DNA of 64,000 bases from Vitrella brassicaformis (lineage: Eukaryota > Sar > Vitrellaceae): contig CDMY01000356.1 of assembly GCA_001179505.1 (NCBI GenBank), positions 406,539 to 470,538 on the forward strand. Reading direction: 5' to 3'. A program made the translations under genes and the position numbers. The notes under the pieces are model-generated. The model did not search any database. It was given only the letters and a program-made list of their open reading frames with translations, and had not been told where the DNA came from. Position 1 is the stretch's first letter; each line of letters opens with the position of its first letter. This document shows, piece by piece, positions 11,301 through 24,400 of this stretch.

Positions 11301-14300
11301 GTTCAACTTCTTCGATGGTGACAAACACGACATTGACCTCTCCGCACTGTCCACGTAGGCATCCACCCACCAAACCCAGCACGGAAAGACCGCCTGCTCG
11401 TTGTCCGTCTTTGGCCAGGGCTGGTTCTCGCAACATGTCGATCCTGTTTCTGCTTTTCTCGATGCTGGAGGGGCTGGCATCCTACGTCTGCCTGTGCTCG
11501 ACCCCCAGCAAGGACGACGACGGCGAGATAGAGGGCGGCAGGCACCCCCACGACCTGCGGCTGAGTGACCAGGACAAGGCGCAGCTGCTCAGCAAATGCC
11601 TTGACCTCCATGGCCAGCTCGTCAAGGTGACCGTCGAGGAAGCCAGGAACCAGAAACACTCGAAACAGGTCAGCAAGGGAGGGGAGTGACGGAGACACAC
11701 ACACGCCGTCTTAGTATCCACACACATCTCTCCTTGTGTCCGTGTAAACAGGCGTTGAGTCGATTGAGTGCGGTGCCGCCCAACGTGACGTGGCCCGCCC
11801 TGAGCCAGTTGATGTCGTGGGTGTCAGACTCACCCAAGCCGCCGGACGGAGGCGACGCTGCTGCTCAACTTGGCACTGCCGAGCAGCCGATGGACCTGGA
11901 CGACGGCGACGGCCCCGCGCAGCAGCAGGCGGACCACGATGACACGCTGCAGCGGCACCTGGCCAAGTCACATCACACCATACTCGCTCTGTGCCAGGTA
12001 GGTGGGAGGGGCAGAGCAAACCTCCACACAACACGCACCCACTACAGTATTGTCTGTCTGTCTGTCTGTTGCTGTCATTCGCGTCAGCGGGCTCTTGATG
12101 GTCTCGGCGCCACGCTGAGCGGCAGCACGTCCGTCGATGCGGTGCCCCATCTGTACCGGTCCACCATGTCCATCCGCCACATCACCGTCTGGTCCATACG
12201 CATCCTCTCACCCAAACTCGCCAAGGACACAACCAGCACCAAGGCAGCCGCCGCCACCAAGGGCGGCGAGCAACCCAACGGCAGCGACCATGAGGGTCAG
12301 GCGGTGGATGCAGACAACGATCAGCATGACGTCGATGACACCAACGGGTGGGAGGAGGACGCTGCCGTGACGCGCAACGTCACTCAGGCCTTCACGGTCA
12401 CGGGCGGGCAGTGGGCGCCCTCTGCCCTCAGACACTTCCCTGCCATCGCACAGTCGCTGGTGGCTCTGGCCAACACGTCCATGGCGGCCGACATCAAGCG
12501 CACCAAGAGGACGAAGATCCCCCCCAAGAAAGAGAAGCCCAAGGCCGCCAAAGACAAGAAGGGAGACAAGGGCGACAACAACAAGAAGAGCAAGAAGAAA
12601 TCCGACGACAGCGATGAGGACATGCGCGACTCAGACGACGACGATGATGATGACGACATGGATGACGACAGGCCCGCCGCCCCAACACCAGCAGCGAAGG
12701 GCAAGGCCAAGGCCAAGGGCAAAGCGAAGGCGAAGGCCAAGGGCAAGGCTGCGGCAGGCAGGCCCAAGAAGGAGCCGCAGAAGGCCGTGTTCCGGCCGCC
12801 GTCTTCATGGAGCATGGCGTTTGGGCTGCTACACGAGATGGCCGAGATGCTCTTCAACCAGATACTCAAGCACACCAGGGAGCAGCGGCAGCAGCAGCAG
12901 GACAAAGAGGATGGTGATCGTGATGCGGCGATGGACGTGGGTGGCGCTGGCGGGGAGGGGGAGGGGGAGGGCGGCAAGGCGGCCACCACCACCTGTGGTG
13001 GGGTCAGTCTGGGTGCCGAGACGCTGTATCGCGGCTATGCAATGACGATGGCGGCATTCGTCACGAGCGGCGCCGAGGAGAGGAGAAAGGAGCAGCTCAA
13101 CGAGATCCTGACACGTCTCGACATGGAGCACTTCCCCGGGTCTCCGCCCCCGAATTGGGATGAGCTCGACGCCCACCTGCCCATCAAGGACGCCACAGCC
13201 ATTCTCGACGTCGTCTGCCGATCCATCGAACGTACAGACACACACAGACACACACATACATACACATACAAATAAACATATGTACGTGTCCGTGTACATG
13301 TGTGTGGTGGATGCACATCTATGTATGCAGAGACCATCGAGGACCTCCTCACCCGCGGCCTGCCCTTCTTCGAGCTCATCCAGGCTCGCTGCGAACCCGC
13401 CGTGGCGGCCCGCCTGCCGTCCTTCGCCGAGGTCTCCAAGGCCGTCGAGCACCTGCTTGCCACCCTCGACACCACCAGTCGGCTCATGGCTGCCGCATGC
13501 ACCCAGCTGGAGTGCGACCCCAGCAAGGCCAGCAAGAAGAAGAAGAACAAGAAGGGGGGCAACGGCAGTGGTGGCGGTGAGGTGGACGAGTTGTCCGTGT
13601 ACGTGAGCCGCCGCGAGCGCTGGGTGCTGTCAGTGCTGAACCGTGGGAGGAAGTACGCCATGGACGAGCTGGTAGAGATGTCAAAGAGCGAGGATTTCGA
13701 CAAGCACGTGGCGGCGCTCAAGGGCGGGGTGCTCAAGGCCATGATGGAGCACCTCATGGCCGTGCAGGCGTGGAGGAGGGGCAACAAAGCCATCGAGACA
13801 CTCCAACTCATGGCTGGGGTACCCATCCCATCCACACATCCCCACAAACGCCCCTGCATCCATCCATCCATGTGTGTCTGTGTGTCTGTCTGTCTGCAGG
13901 AGATCCGCGATAGGGTGCTCGAGGCCGACGCGGCCAAGCGCAAGGCCAAGAAGGCCAAGAAGAAGAAAAAGAAGAAAAAGGACGACGACGCCGATGAGGA
14001 CGATGAGGATGAGCAAGATCAAGACGAGGAGGGAGAGGAGGACAACGATGACGACGACGAGGACATGGTCAAGCCCGAGCCGGTCGTCAAGCGAGAGGCC
14101 ACCATGGAGGAGAGCGGCGTTGGAGACGAGGACACCGTTGGTCAGGTGCGCTCAGCTCATGTCGCACGTGTACGTCAGATCCATGCCGACGTGTCTCCTC
14201 TCTCCCTCTCTTTCAGGTGCGGCGCGTTAGTCGTGACCGCGCCTCTGAGTACGGCCCCTTCGGCTTCACCGCAGACAACGCCAACCAGGGCATCAAAATC

Positions 14301-15499
14301 ATATGCACCATGCTCGCACAAGCCGTCAAGGAGTGAGTGAGGCAGAGGACAGACACACACACAAGGAGAGAGGGAGGGAGGGAGGGATGGAGGGAGGGAG
14401 AAGTGGGGATGTATGTGTCTCATCCATCCTCATTGACAGGTTTGAGTACGTGTGGGATCGCATGTGGAAGATCCGCGCTGCAGCGGTGAAGGAGAAGAAG
14501 GCAGGCGCCGAAAAGCGTCGGCGCGAGATCGAGTCGCTGTGGGAGGCCGGGTTCGGGCAGATGGAGCTCGTGTGCCTGTGCCTGCAGCACTGCATGGAGG
14601 TGCCGCGCCCGCAGCACCTCAAGGACGTCATGCAGTGCCTGCTCAAGCTGTTCAAGGTGAATTCCTTGAACCGTGTCTCCCACACACACACACACACATG
14701 GATGGATGGATGGATGTGTGTATGCAGCTGTTTAGCGAGAAGGTGTTGAAGCATCTGGTGTCGGTCAAGTACAAGGCGGCTGAGAGCAAGCTGGTGGACC
14801 TCGTCAAGAGGTTCTACGAGCTGCGCCAGCGGCAGCTGAACCTGCCGGGCGTCAAGACCAACAAGGAGCAGGCCAAGGCCACCAAGGGCAACACCAAAGC
14901 ACAGATGGACTACATCCCCAAGTGAGTAGACGAGGGAGGGAGGCAAACAACAAGGGAGACACTGTGTGGATGTTTATGCGCGTGTATGGTGTGGCCATGT
15001 CTGTCTGTCTGTCAGGGTGGATTACTACTTCGAGCGTGCCGAGTCGTATCTGTCGAAGCTGCCCGACGCCGCCCACGTGCTGCGCGAGGCCAAGGCCACA
15101 ATGAAGAGGTGGCGGAGCTTCGATATCAATTTTGACGCATTTCAGGTCGGCTGCCCCACCCAGACGTAGCGAGACATCCCATCCACTGGACGTATGTGTG
15201 TCGTATCGTTCCCCTCCCCCCCGCTGCATCAGGCGCCGAAGCCCGAGCCAGAGGAGGACATCATGATGGAAGACCAAGACCAAGACCAAGAGCAACAGCA
15301 GCCCGATGAAGACGAGGAGGAGGAGGATGCAGAGCCCCAGCCCAAGAAGAGCAAGAAGAAGAAGGACGCCGTTAGGGAGAAGAACGAGAAGGACAAGAAC
15401 AAGAAGAAGCGCAAGCGGCAGAGCAGCGAACAGGAGGACGAGGGCGAAGAGGACCAGCCAGACAACGGAGCCGACGAGGAGGAAGGGGAGGACGACTGA
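7571..15499 (+). CDS. FANCI: FANCI-like Fanconi anemia pathway protein
   Basis: Nineteen exons join in phase: 7571-8293, 8426-8737, 8837-8965, 9052-9170, 9251-9746, 9840-9972, 10044-10803, 10888-10986, 11079-11355, 11419-11668, 11752-11997, 12088-13231, 13331-13818, 13900-14144, 14216-14332, 14440-14656, 14728-14922, 15017-15145 and 15233-15499. The protein is about 2,100 residues of helical solenoid. Stretches read like FANCI, notably the segment around ASEYGPFGFTADNANQGIK and the C-terminal helices before DYYFERAESYLSKLP. In other eukaryotes FANCI pairs with FANCD2, is monoubiquitinated and clamps DNA at interstrand crosslinks. Human FANCI is 1,328 aa; the extra length lies in Ala/Pro, Lys/Asp/Glu and Gly inserts (near 10490-10560, 12500-12780 and 13930-14090) and an acidic/Lys-rich tail from 15233. 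The monoubiquitinated Lys could not be placed. Assignment rests on recalled family similarity. Confidence 0.75.
8341..8393 (+). repeat. (acacat)n microsatellite in intron 1 of the FANCI-like gene
   Basis: Near-perfect acacat/acacag hexamers fill most of the first intron, between the donor gtacgt at 8294 and the acceptor before 8426. Confidence 0.85.
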
Positions 15500-16469
15500 G
15501 GGATGGATGGATGGATAGAGGCGAGACGGGCGGTGGGCCCACACAGCCGATCGCTGTAAGTGTGTGTGTATCTTTGTGTGTGTGCGTGTGCATTTCGGTG
15601 TGAGACTTCCTCTCTGTGCTCCTTTCCTTCTTGTGTCAATACGTGTCCCTCTCGCTCTCGCATCGTTAGTGAAACTGTGCACCCCACACCATGTCTTGGC
15701 ATTCAGCAAACGTCCTTACGCATGGCATACACGCATCGCATCGCATCATCCAACCCATGGACGTACGTCACATGTCTACCTTATCCCATTGTTCGCCGCT
15801 GCACTGCATGCGCCAGACAAAAAACTGCCTGGGCACACGGCCTACCTCCGCCCACTCACTGCCGCAGCTCTTTCCTGCCACGATGTTCCAGCTCAGACAG
15901 GCCACCCTCACGAGAAGCGGCCCACCTTGTGGCAAGTGGGCCGCTTGACCTAAGGGCCACCCGAGAGAGCGGTAGTCATCTTGACCGAAACGCCCCTCGG
16001 CAAGGCAAATGAAAACAGTGGATCAAGAAAACCACCCAGTCTCACAGCAGAGAAACACCCATCGACCCATCCACCCACAGGCCGCTGCTGAGGTACTATC
16101 AAGGCCTTTCTGCTCCTCTCACCCTCCTCTCCTCTCCTCCAAATGCATGTATGCCCTCTCCCTCGGACAGTCGTGTGCGGATGGGAAGAAGTCATGTCAT
16201 GTGGTGAAAAAACTTGGAACCAGGAATCAGCCAGGCAGGCCAGCAGCGTAGTGTGTGTCGTGTGTGCGATCAGGTGCGATGCGATGCGATAGACATGCAG
16301 GGAGGCAGGGAGGAAGGGAGGGAGAGAGGCTCACAGGCATGATGTGATGTACAGTACAACACGTACGTGTCCGTATTCTTCTGTCTGTCTGTCTGTCCAG
16401 CTAGCGAGAGAAACCAGCTGTCTGTTCATCGCCCCGCCCGCCCCGCCGCCAGGTCGATGTACGTATGTG
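15500..16469. other. Convergent intergenic region between the FANCI-like gene and the small coiled-coil gene
   Basis: Holds the 3' flanks of two convergent genes. A 150-codon open frame at 15560-16012 has Cys/Ser/Arg/His-rich composition typical of read-through repeats and no recognisable domain. No gene is called here. Confidence 0.55.
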
Positions 16470-16862
16470 TCAGAAGGTCCCCTTGTTCTCGGGGGCCTTG
16501 CCTCGGAGGGCGTGCACCTCCTCCCTAACACAACACACACAGCCAGACAGCCAAATGGGTGCATTCATGCGGGTTTGGGGCATTCGTTGCGTGTCTGCCT
16601 TAGTCACCTGAGTCTGTCAATCTCCTTAACGCTCGACTCTGCACACACACACACACGCACACACACACATGAGGGACAGGACGCAGCCAGTGCACCGATA
16701 GATCTATGTGGATCTGCCCCTCCCCCAGGCCTCACCTTTGAATGCGTAGTATTTCTTGTAGAGGAGTGAGACCTCCTTGTAGGCCATCTTGGCGATTTCC
16801 TTGGCGTCGAGCTTCTCCAGCTCCGCGTCGGTGAGGGGGGGCGTGTGCACAGTGTCGGTCAT
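16470..16862 (-). CDS. Small coiled-coil protein, ~70 aa, three exons
   Basis: Not visible as one open frame; found by joining three exons in phase on the minus strand. Exon 1 starts at ATG 16862 (an in-frame ATG at 16910 would add 16 residues) and reads through DAKEIAKMAYKEVSLLYKKY to a gtgagg donor near 16734. Exon 2 is about 31 nt (SSVKEIDRL), followed by gtgact. Exon 3 (EEVHALRGKAPENKGTF) ends at TGA 16470-16472. The product is charged and helical with heptad-like hydrophobic spacing, and has no signal peptide or membrane segment. I recognise no family. It lies head-to-head with the ammonium transporter, ~220 nt between ATGs. Phase agreement at both junctions and a sensible C terminus favour a real gene; function is unknown. 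Confidence 0.6.
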
Positions 16863-17080
16863 GCTTCGTCCCGGGGGAGGTTGCTGCTGGTGTGACGAAA
16901 CGGGCGTCACTTCCGAGGCCTCAGATGGCGTGCGTAACAGGCGCTCAGAGGGATCTTGGTGCGCAATGGCTGCGGAGCTTCAGCTTGCATTTGGATGAAC
17001 GCTGCCCAATGAGAATCTTCCGCACACCCGTTTTCGGAGTGAGCCCTAACCGCTCACCGTCCTCACCAGCTGTCCTGGCC

Positions 17081-19228
17081 ATGTCTGAAACGATGGATCC
17101 ATCAGCCCTGATGGCTGAGATAGAAAGCCTCAAGACCAAGATGGCAGAGCAGGAGGAGCTCAACGCCGCCACCTTCGACACGCTGTAAGGAAGCCATCCC
17201 ATGTCCACAATGAGTCAACAATGCACCAGATCTGTGCTCGTGCGTGTGTGTGTGTGCTGCATGTGTGTCAGGTTCATCATTCTGTCGGCCATCATTATCT
17301 CCTTCATGCAGGGCGGCCTGGCGCTCCTCGAAGGTGTGCAGTGCACTCACACTAGGCGTTCACTGTGGACGTGTGTGCGTGTATGTGTGTGTGTGTTTGT
17401 TGGTCCTTGCTGTGCCCAGCTGGCATGGTCGCGTCCAAAAACGTGCAGCACATACTCATGAAGAGTCAGCAGCACACACTCGCACACACAAACACACACA
17501 CACACACGCACAGTGCATTTGCTGTCTGTCTGTCTGTCTGCGTATCTGCCCAGATCTGTTTGACGTGTGTTTCGGCACCATTGCCTTCTGGCTGGTTGGC
17601 TACGCCTTCGCCTTCGGTGACGACACGGGCATCGGATTCATTGGCATGAGCGAATTCGCTGGTCAGTCAGGCAGTAGCACTGACCACATATCTACCATAG
17701 GCTGTGTAGCGATGCGGTCCCCTGCTGCATATTTCTGTCTGCTATGCTTGTGTGTGTGGTTTGGTCTCCACCAGGCATCTGGCCGGACATCGTCAATCGG
17801 GACTGGTTCTTCCTGTGGACCTTCTGCACCGTCACGGCGTCCATCATTTCTGGCGCCTTAGCGGAGCGGACAGACTTCCGGGCGTATGCGTGGTTCGTGC
17901 TGGTGGAGTGCGCCATCGTGTTTCCCGTGCTGCTGCACTGGGGGTGGCATCCCGACGGCTGGCTGCTGCACCTCGACCCCATCTCGTACAAGGACTTCGC
18001 TGGCGCGGGGCTCGTCCACTTCCACTCAGGTACCTGAGCCTGCCTGCCTGCCTGCCTGTGCATCATGACAGACACATGTTGTTGACTGGGAGGATGGGTG
18101 TCTTTTCTGTCATTGATTTGATTGGTCTGGTGCCTTGCCTCAGGGACCATGGCTTTCATGGGCGCGTGGCTGGTCGGCCCCCGTCTCGGCCGCTTTGACC
18201 CTGCTGTCGATCAGTCCCGCTTCAAGCCGCACAACGTGCCGCTCTACATCTTGGGTGTGTTTGCCCTGTGGATGGGGTGGTACAGCTTCAACACCGGCAG
18301 CAACTTCGGCATCTCGCGCGGCGGCTACGAGGTTGTGTCAGTCATCGCCGCAAACACCACACTCAGCGGCACTCTCGGAGGTCCTCAGACCACCACCATT
18401 CACTCCACCCCATCACACACACGTCTCTCTCTCTCTCTGTGTGATGTTTGTCAGCTGTGACATGTTTTGTGATCGAGTCTTACCTGAACCGGAAGGAACT
18501 GACGTACGACCTCGAGGCGCTGGCCAACGGCGTGCTGTCGGGGCTGGTGGCCATCTGCGGCGGGTGCAACAGCATGTACCCTTGGGGCGCCGTGCTGACG
18601 GGCATTGGGGCGGGCATCTCTTTCATCCTCTTCAAGTACCTCTGCTTCTGGATCAAGGCAAGCCCGACACGGACGGATTAACCGCTGCAGCATGGCATAC
18701 GTGACCTACATATAAATTTGCAAATGGATGGTGTGTGTGGTTTATTTGCTAGGTGGATGACCCCCTCGGTGCGTCGGCGGTGCATGGCGCAGCGGGGTTC
18801 TGGGGCGTCTTCATGGCGGGACTGCTCAACAAGGAGACGGGCGGCATGCCCATGCAGGTGGCCGCGCAGTTCATCGGGCTGGCCTCCGTGCTGGCATGGT
18901 CCGTCTGCTGGTCGCTGGCAATCTGGCTGCCTTGCAAGTGGATGGGTACGCACAAACAAACGAGACACTAGGAGGCATCGAAGAAAGAATGGAATGGAAC
19001 CGCCGTCTGTCTGTCTCTGTGTGTGTGTGTGTGTCAGGCATCATGCGGTGTCCGCCTGAGGAGGAGGAGATCGGCCAGGACGTGCACCTGCATGGCGGCA
19101 GCGGCTACCGCTACCACATGGACGCGCTGCCCGGCGAGGTCATTGAGACCTGCAGCCCGAGAAATCTGGGCGTGGAGAACAAACTCACCGCCCCCAGCAG
19201 CGAGAACGGACACGAGGCAAAAGTCTGA
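17081..19228 (+). CDS. AMT: Ammonium transporter (Amt family)
   Basis: Nine exons join in phase to give 465 residues: 17081-17184, 17272-17333, 17420-17464, 17554-17661, 17775-18029, 18144-18380, 18455-18657, 18753-18945 and 19038-19228. After a short coiled N terminus come about 11 hydrophobic segments with Amt hallmarks: FMQGGLALLEAGMVASKN, LLHWGWHPDGWL, DFAGAGLVHFHSGTMAF (first pore His), WMGWYSFNTGSN and SAVHGAAGFWGVFMAGL (second pore His). The hydrophilic tail is cytosolic. Amt proteins carry NH4+/NH3 across the plasma membrane for nitrogen uptake. Length matches the family. The start is the first ATG of the only open frame leading into the transporter. The intron after 18657 begins gcaagc rather than gt, yet K|VDDPLG joins correctly, so it is a GC-AG intron. 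The substrate is assigned by family. Confidence 0.95.
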
Positions 19229-20652
19229 GAGGACAGGAGAGGAGAGGAGGGAGAGACTGTCTGTCGTGCGGGCACACATGGATGGGATGCGCGGAGGATG
19301 GCTGTTCTGTTCTGTTCAGTTCTGTGTGCATAAGTGGCGTGGCTTGGTGGGGCGTTGGGGGCCGCGGAGGTCTTTTTGCCTTCCGCCCTCCCCCACCTCT
19401 CCTCTCCTCTCGTCTCTCGTCTCCTCTTGTCTCGTATCTCTTTATCGCTTTCAAGTACTGATCTTGATGCCTGGTTGCTCGTTCGTGCGTGTCTGTCTGT
19501 TTGTCTGTCTGTCTCGCTACTAATTGCCTGCCTGTCTGTCTGATTGATGGGCTCCCAATGAGGAGACCCACTCCCGCCTCTCTCTCTCTCTCTCTCTCTC
19601 CCCCACCCCCACCCCCTCGTCTGAGTGAGTGCGATGTCGCGTACATGTGTGTGTGTGTCGATTGCATGGCTGTCCAGCCCTCCCTCCCAGGGCTCCCTGG
19701 TTTTGCTATTTTGTGTGTGTCTGTACATGTATGTCATGTGCCGTCCGTGCCGTCAAGGTGTGTGTGGGTTGGGTCATGTAGAATAGGAAGGAATGGGGGC
19801 CTGTCGGTCGGTCGGTCGTGTGTGTGTTCGTTGGCTGTTTTGTTTTATCCATTAATCGTATGCTATGCTATGCAATGCTATGCTATGCGTGTGTCTTGTC
19901 GATCGGTCGGCTTGTCGTGCCTGCCTGCCTGCCTGGATGGATGGACACAGGCAGAGAGAGAGAGAAAGAGGGAGATGCGTACTCGCACAGATTAGGTAGG
20001 GGTGTCTGTCTGTCGGCTGTTTTAAGCCGTCGACGAGTGTAGAGGTGTCGGTCGCTTCATTCATGTGTGTACCTCGTCTGCAGTGTATAGAGGCTCTCCA
20101 GTGGTCCGTTCACACGGAGGGCGCGTGCAGCCGGCCCTGTCTGTCTGTCTGTCTCGTTGTCGCACTGCAGTGCACCGATGGCATCTCGCGCCACTCACTG
20201 AGTGAGCTGACTTCATGCCGTCTTGGGGTACGCTCGTGGATGGATGTGTACGTGTGACTTCATGCTGCTTCACACGCACGTATGGCTGTGTGTGGTATGC
20301 CGGGACACATTTCGTGAGCCGTTGCGGACGGACACGTTATAAATACAGCTAAGAGGTAGTTGCGATTAATTAGTTGGAAGGAAGCATGAGAAGTCCATAA
20401 ATTACTGCCTGCCTGCTTGCCTGGCTGGCTGCCTTGCGCGCTGTCCCGTCCGTCACCCACCCTAATGTGGTGTCTGTCTTTGTGGGCGAGGCCAGTCGCG
20501 GCTAGGAGGGCACACAGACGCAGACGCACCCATAGATATGATATGAACACACACCACACACACACTCCGAGCGAACGCTGACTGGTCGGTCGTCTCGTCT
20601 ACAACTATGAACACACATGTCTGTAAGCCGCCCTGATGGATGGATGGATGGA
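19229..20652. other. Convergent intergenic region with pyrimidine and tctg repeats
   Basis: Lies between the 3' ends of the ammonium transporter and ribophorin II. Contains tctc/tctg runs (19560-19600), atgct repeats (19859-19888) and (tctg)n. Open frames up to ~200 codons are repeat-encoded. No gene seen. Confidence 0.6.
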
Positions 20653-21412
20653 TCATTCGGTCTTCTTGGCCAGCCCCTCGGCTCGCCTTGCCCTGACCGT
20701 CTTGCTGTGCGATAAGACCTGGTTGCCCACAACCACCGCCACAAACGCTGCACTCACACACACATACACATTCACAAACACACCACAGAGAAAGTGTGTT
20801 GTGTGTGGCGTGTATGTTGGTTGGATTGGGTGTGTGGCTGTCTGTCTGTCTGTCTGTCTCACTGACTGAGGGGCACAAGTATCTTGACAAACGTGACGAT
20901 CGATTTCGTCAGCCAAAACCAAAACAGCAGACCCGCCTCAGACACCAACAACACCTGATGTGATGTGCATGGCATGGGATGCATGGGGCGCATCAATCAC
21001 ATCGATGAACACACAGAGCGAGAGGCATACCATGCGCACCCCCACTGGCCCACTGACAAGAAATACCCACCCCCCCCCCCACCTGGAAGAGCACTGCGTA
21101 GATGAAGTGTGTCGACTCGGTGGTCGGTTTTGGGAAGCAGGCCATGTTGGCGGGCACCCTGCCCCACGCCCACACCAGACCACCGACGGGCACCAACGTG
21201 CACAAAACCAACGCCACCAACGGGATCTGAACACACACACACACACACAGACACAGACGCAGATATGTACGTCGGCAGGTGTGTGTGTGTATGTGTGTGT
21301 GTGGTCTGTGTGTACCAGGGGGTTGGGTGAGGGTGGTGGTGGGTTGAATTGATGGTGGATGAGGGGACGGGCACGCCATGGCAGCTCGCTCTTCAACACA
21401 ATCTCCTACACA

Positions 21413-21448
<36 letters not shown>

Positions 21449-24400
21449 CACACAGAGAGATGCAGTGTGTGGGGTAGCCAACTAACCTCTGTGCCGTCAG
21501 GTTTGGGCACTGTGGCGGTCTTGAGCGGCGCAGAGAACTTAAAACGAACGCCCCCAAGACGCCTGACATTCACGGAATGATCCCACACATACTGGCCCGT
21601 CCGTCCATTTGGTGTGCACCCGCACCCCACCCCTAACTGACACACCAGTTGATGGACTCGTAGAGATTGGCATCGCCTGCACGGCCGAGACGGAGGGATT
21701 AGATAGGGGGGGAGAGGAGAGGAGAGGGGAGGACAACAAAGAGAGAGAGAGAGAGGCCCCCATGCCATGAGTGTGGCCGTCTCTCTGTGTGTGTGCCTCA
21801 CTCACTGACCGATGAGCATCTTGACATAGTAGACGCCATCCACAGCAGGCACCGGCCTCTGATGTTGGTTGACACACCATGCCATCCGCCCCCCTGTGTG
21901 CGTCGCATCGTGTGACCATACCTTATCGCCGTTGAGGTCGACAGTGAGTGTGAACCGCCCCGCCGCCCCCTTGTCCATCATCTGCTGACGGGGGCGGTAT
22001 ATCGGCAACGGAGTGTCTGCAGGGAGGGAAGGGACCAATGGCGGCCGAGGACACATGCCACATGCCACACGCACAACTCGGTCTGTGTGTGCCTCTCTCT
22101 CTCTGGCTCTGGCTCTTGCTCTGTATTCTCTCACCCTTTTGGTCTGGCTTGTTCAGCTCGAAGAGCAGCGCCACCTGATGGGGCGTCAGGGGCTCGCCTG
22201 TCAATGCGTCCTCCAGCTGCGCACACCGCACGCACACGCCGACAGACAGCTGAGTGAATGGTTAGTGTGTTTGTGTCGTGTCTGTCTGTCTGGGTTGGGT
22301 GTGGTGTGCTGACTCACTCACCGCAGCGGTGAAGGTGAGTGTCTGTGTGTCGTCGATGGCCACGATGGGCGTCAGGCTGTCCAGAGGGCTTGCAGGCAGC
22401 TCGCTCGTGCCCTTGCCGCCTTTGGCCTTGCTGGGAGCCTTGTACTCATACCTAATCCATCCATCCATCCATCCCATTCACAGCACAACACCGTCCACGA
22501 GGCTGCCTGCCATCTATATGCTGTCTGTCGTGTGTGTGGGCGTACAGCGCTGCTTTGGAAGCTGAGGAGGTGACGGTGAGCTTGCTGACGCGGACATTGG
22601 CGCGGGCAGACAGACTCCGCACCAAAGTGTACTCGGTCGACCCCTGCACACCACACCAAGCACACACACACACCGACATTCAGCCACAGACACAGCCACA
22701 GACACAGACACGTTTCGCTTCTCTCGCGTGTGTCGATCTATCTGTGTCTGTCTGACGGTGTCTGTCTGACCTTGTCGAGTGTGGGTACGGTGATGCCGAA
22801 CTTGACGGCGGGGTTTTTGCCGATGATCTCTGACGCCTTCTTGCCCTCGGCCGTCGGCACAGCCCCCTCATACACACAGCTGCCCGTGCGCTCAAGCGAC
22901 TGCAACCGTCACGTGACTGACGATGTTTCGGTTGGTTCGGTTTGTTTGTTGCCGTCTGTCTGTCTGTCTGTCTGTGTGTCTGTCTTACAATGGGCTGTTG
23001 CTGTGTGATGGGGGCGGGCAGCATGCGCACCGAGATGCCGCCCACCTCGGCCCCCAGCAATCCACACACTGACAGCTGCACACCACACACCGATACGATA
23101 TGGACATTCCTAATTTGATTCACACACGCCTTGCCTTGCTCCACCCTCCCAGCTCCCTCCCTGTTAGTATGTCACTGGCTGACCTTGATGTGTATGGTGT
23201 CGTCCTTGATGTCTTGGGCATGTGGCGGTGCGAACGACACCCCAGTGACCGTCTGCGTGTTGGCCGCCGCCTTCAGTGCCATGTAGGCGTGCCCGATGTC
23301 CGCTGACACGCGTGTGCCCCGGAGGAAGGCCACCAGGTAGTCCTGAAGATGAGATGCGCACGGCCCTCAACTCTCCCGGCTACGGGGGATGTGTGGATGC
23401 ATGTGTGTGTGCGTGTGAGAGGTGGTTGTGTGTCACGCCTCTCCGCCCACCAGGTCTTCGATGATGGCGGGAGGTATGGGGCCAGAGATGTGCATCTCAG
23501 GCGCCAGCCTGACCACACACACACACGAAAAAGGAGGACCAATGGGGCGTTGCTGGTGCCTGGGGGCCCGGCCTCACTTGAAGAACGCCTCGACGAGGAG
23601 AGCGGCCACCTTGATGTCGCTCATCCGCTTGTCAGCAGAGAAGGGCGAGGGGGCCGGCTGACACACACACAACACATATACACACACACATACACACACA
23701 TACCGGCTCAGACAGACACAGGTGCAACAACGAACTGTGTGCACTGCACTGCTGTGTGTGGCTGGCTCACGGCGGCGCTGGGGTCTTCCGCCTGTAGTGC
23801 CTTGGAGAGCACACTGGGGAGGTTCTTCAGCGACACACCGATGGACTCCCTGAATGGAATGGGGCAGCAGCAGAGGGAGGAAGATGGGCATACATACATA
23901 GACACCCACAGCAGTTGAAGCATATATGATATGTGTTGTGTTGTGTTGTGTTGTGTCGTGCTGCGCCGCACCTGTCAACGACGGGGAAGATGTTGGCGAG
24001 GATGGAGAAGCCCACAGCAGCCGACTCCTTGCCCGTCTGCGTCAGTCAGTCAGGGGAGACAAGGAAGGACAGGCTCGTTCATTCGTTCGTATGAACAACA
24101 ACGAAGCGTGTCGTGTCGTGGCATGCCAGCATACACACTTACATGCTCGTACAGCAGGTCCACCGTCAGGTCCCACACCGTCTTCCACTCTATCTCGCCC
24201 TTCCTCTACACACACACACACATCCACACCATCACCACACCATCACCACACCACACCACACCACACCACACCACCACATCACATCACATCACATCACCAC
24301 CCCGTCGGTGGCTGGCACCCCTCCCTAAACCAACACCCTCACTCACTCACCCCCGCGATGGCCAGTGGCGTGGCAGCGTAGAACAGCTCCGCTAGTGCCG

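Noticed and set aside
13035-13958. 307-codon antisense open frame
   Set aside because: It spans exons and introns of the FANCI-like gene on the opposite strand and has no domain.
14852-15709. 285-codon antisense open frame with hydrophobic runs
   Set aside because: The hydrophobic runs are the antisense of the Lys/Glu/Asp-rich tail of the FANCI-like protein, not membrane segments.
15560-16012. 150-codon plus-strand frame past the FANCI-like stop
   Set aside because: Composition follows tgtg/ctct repeats and there is no start supported by context.
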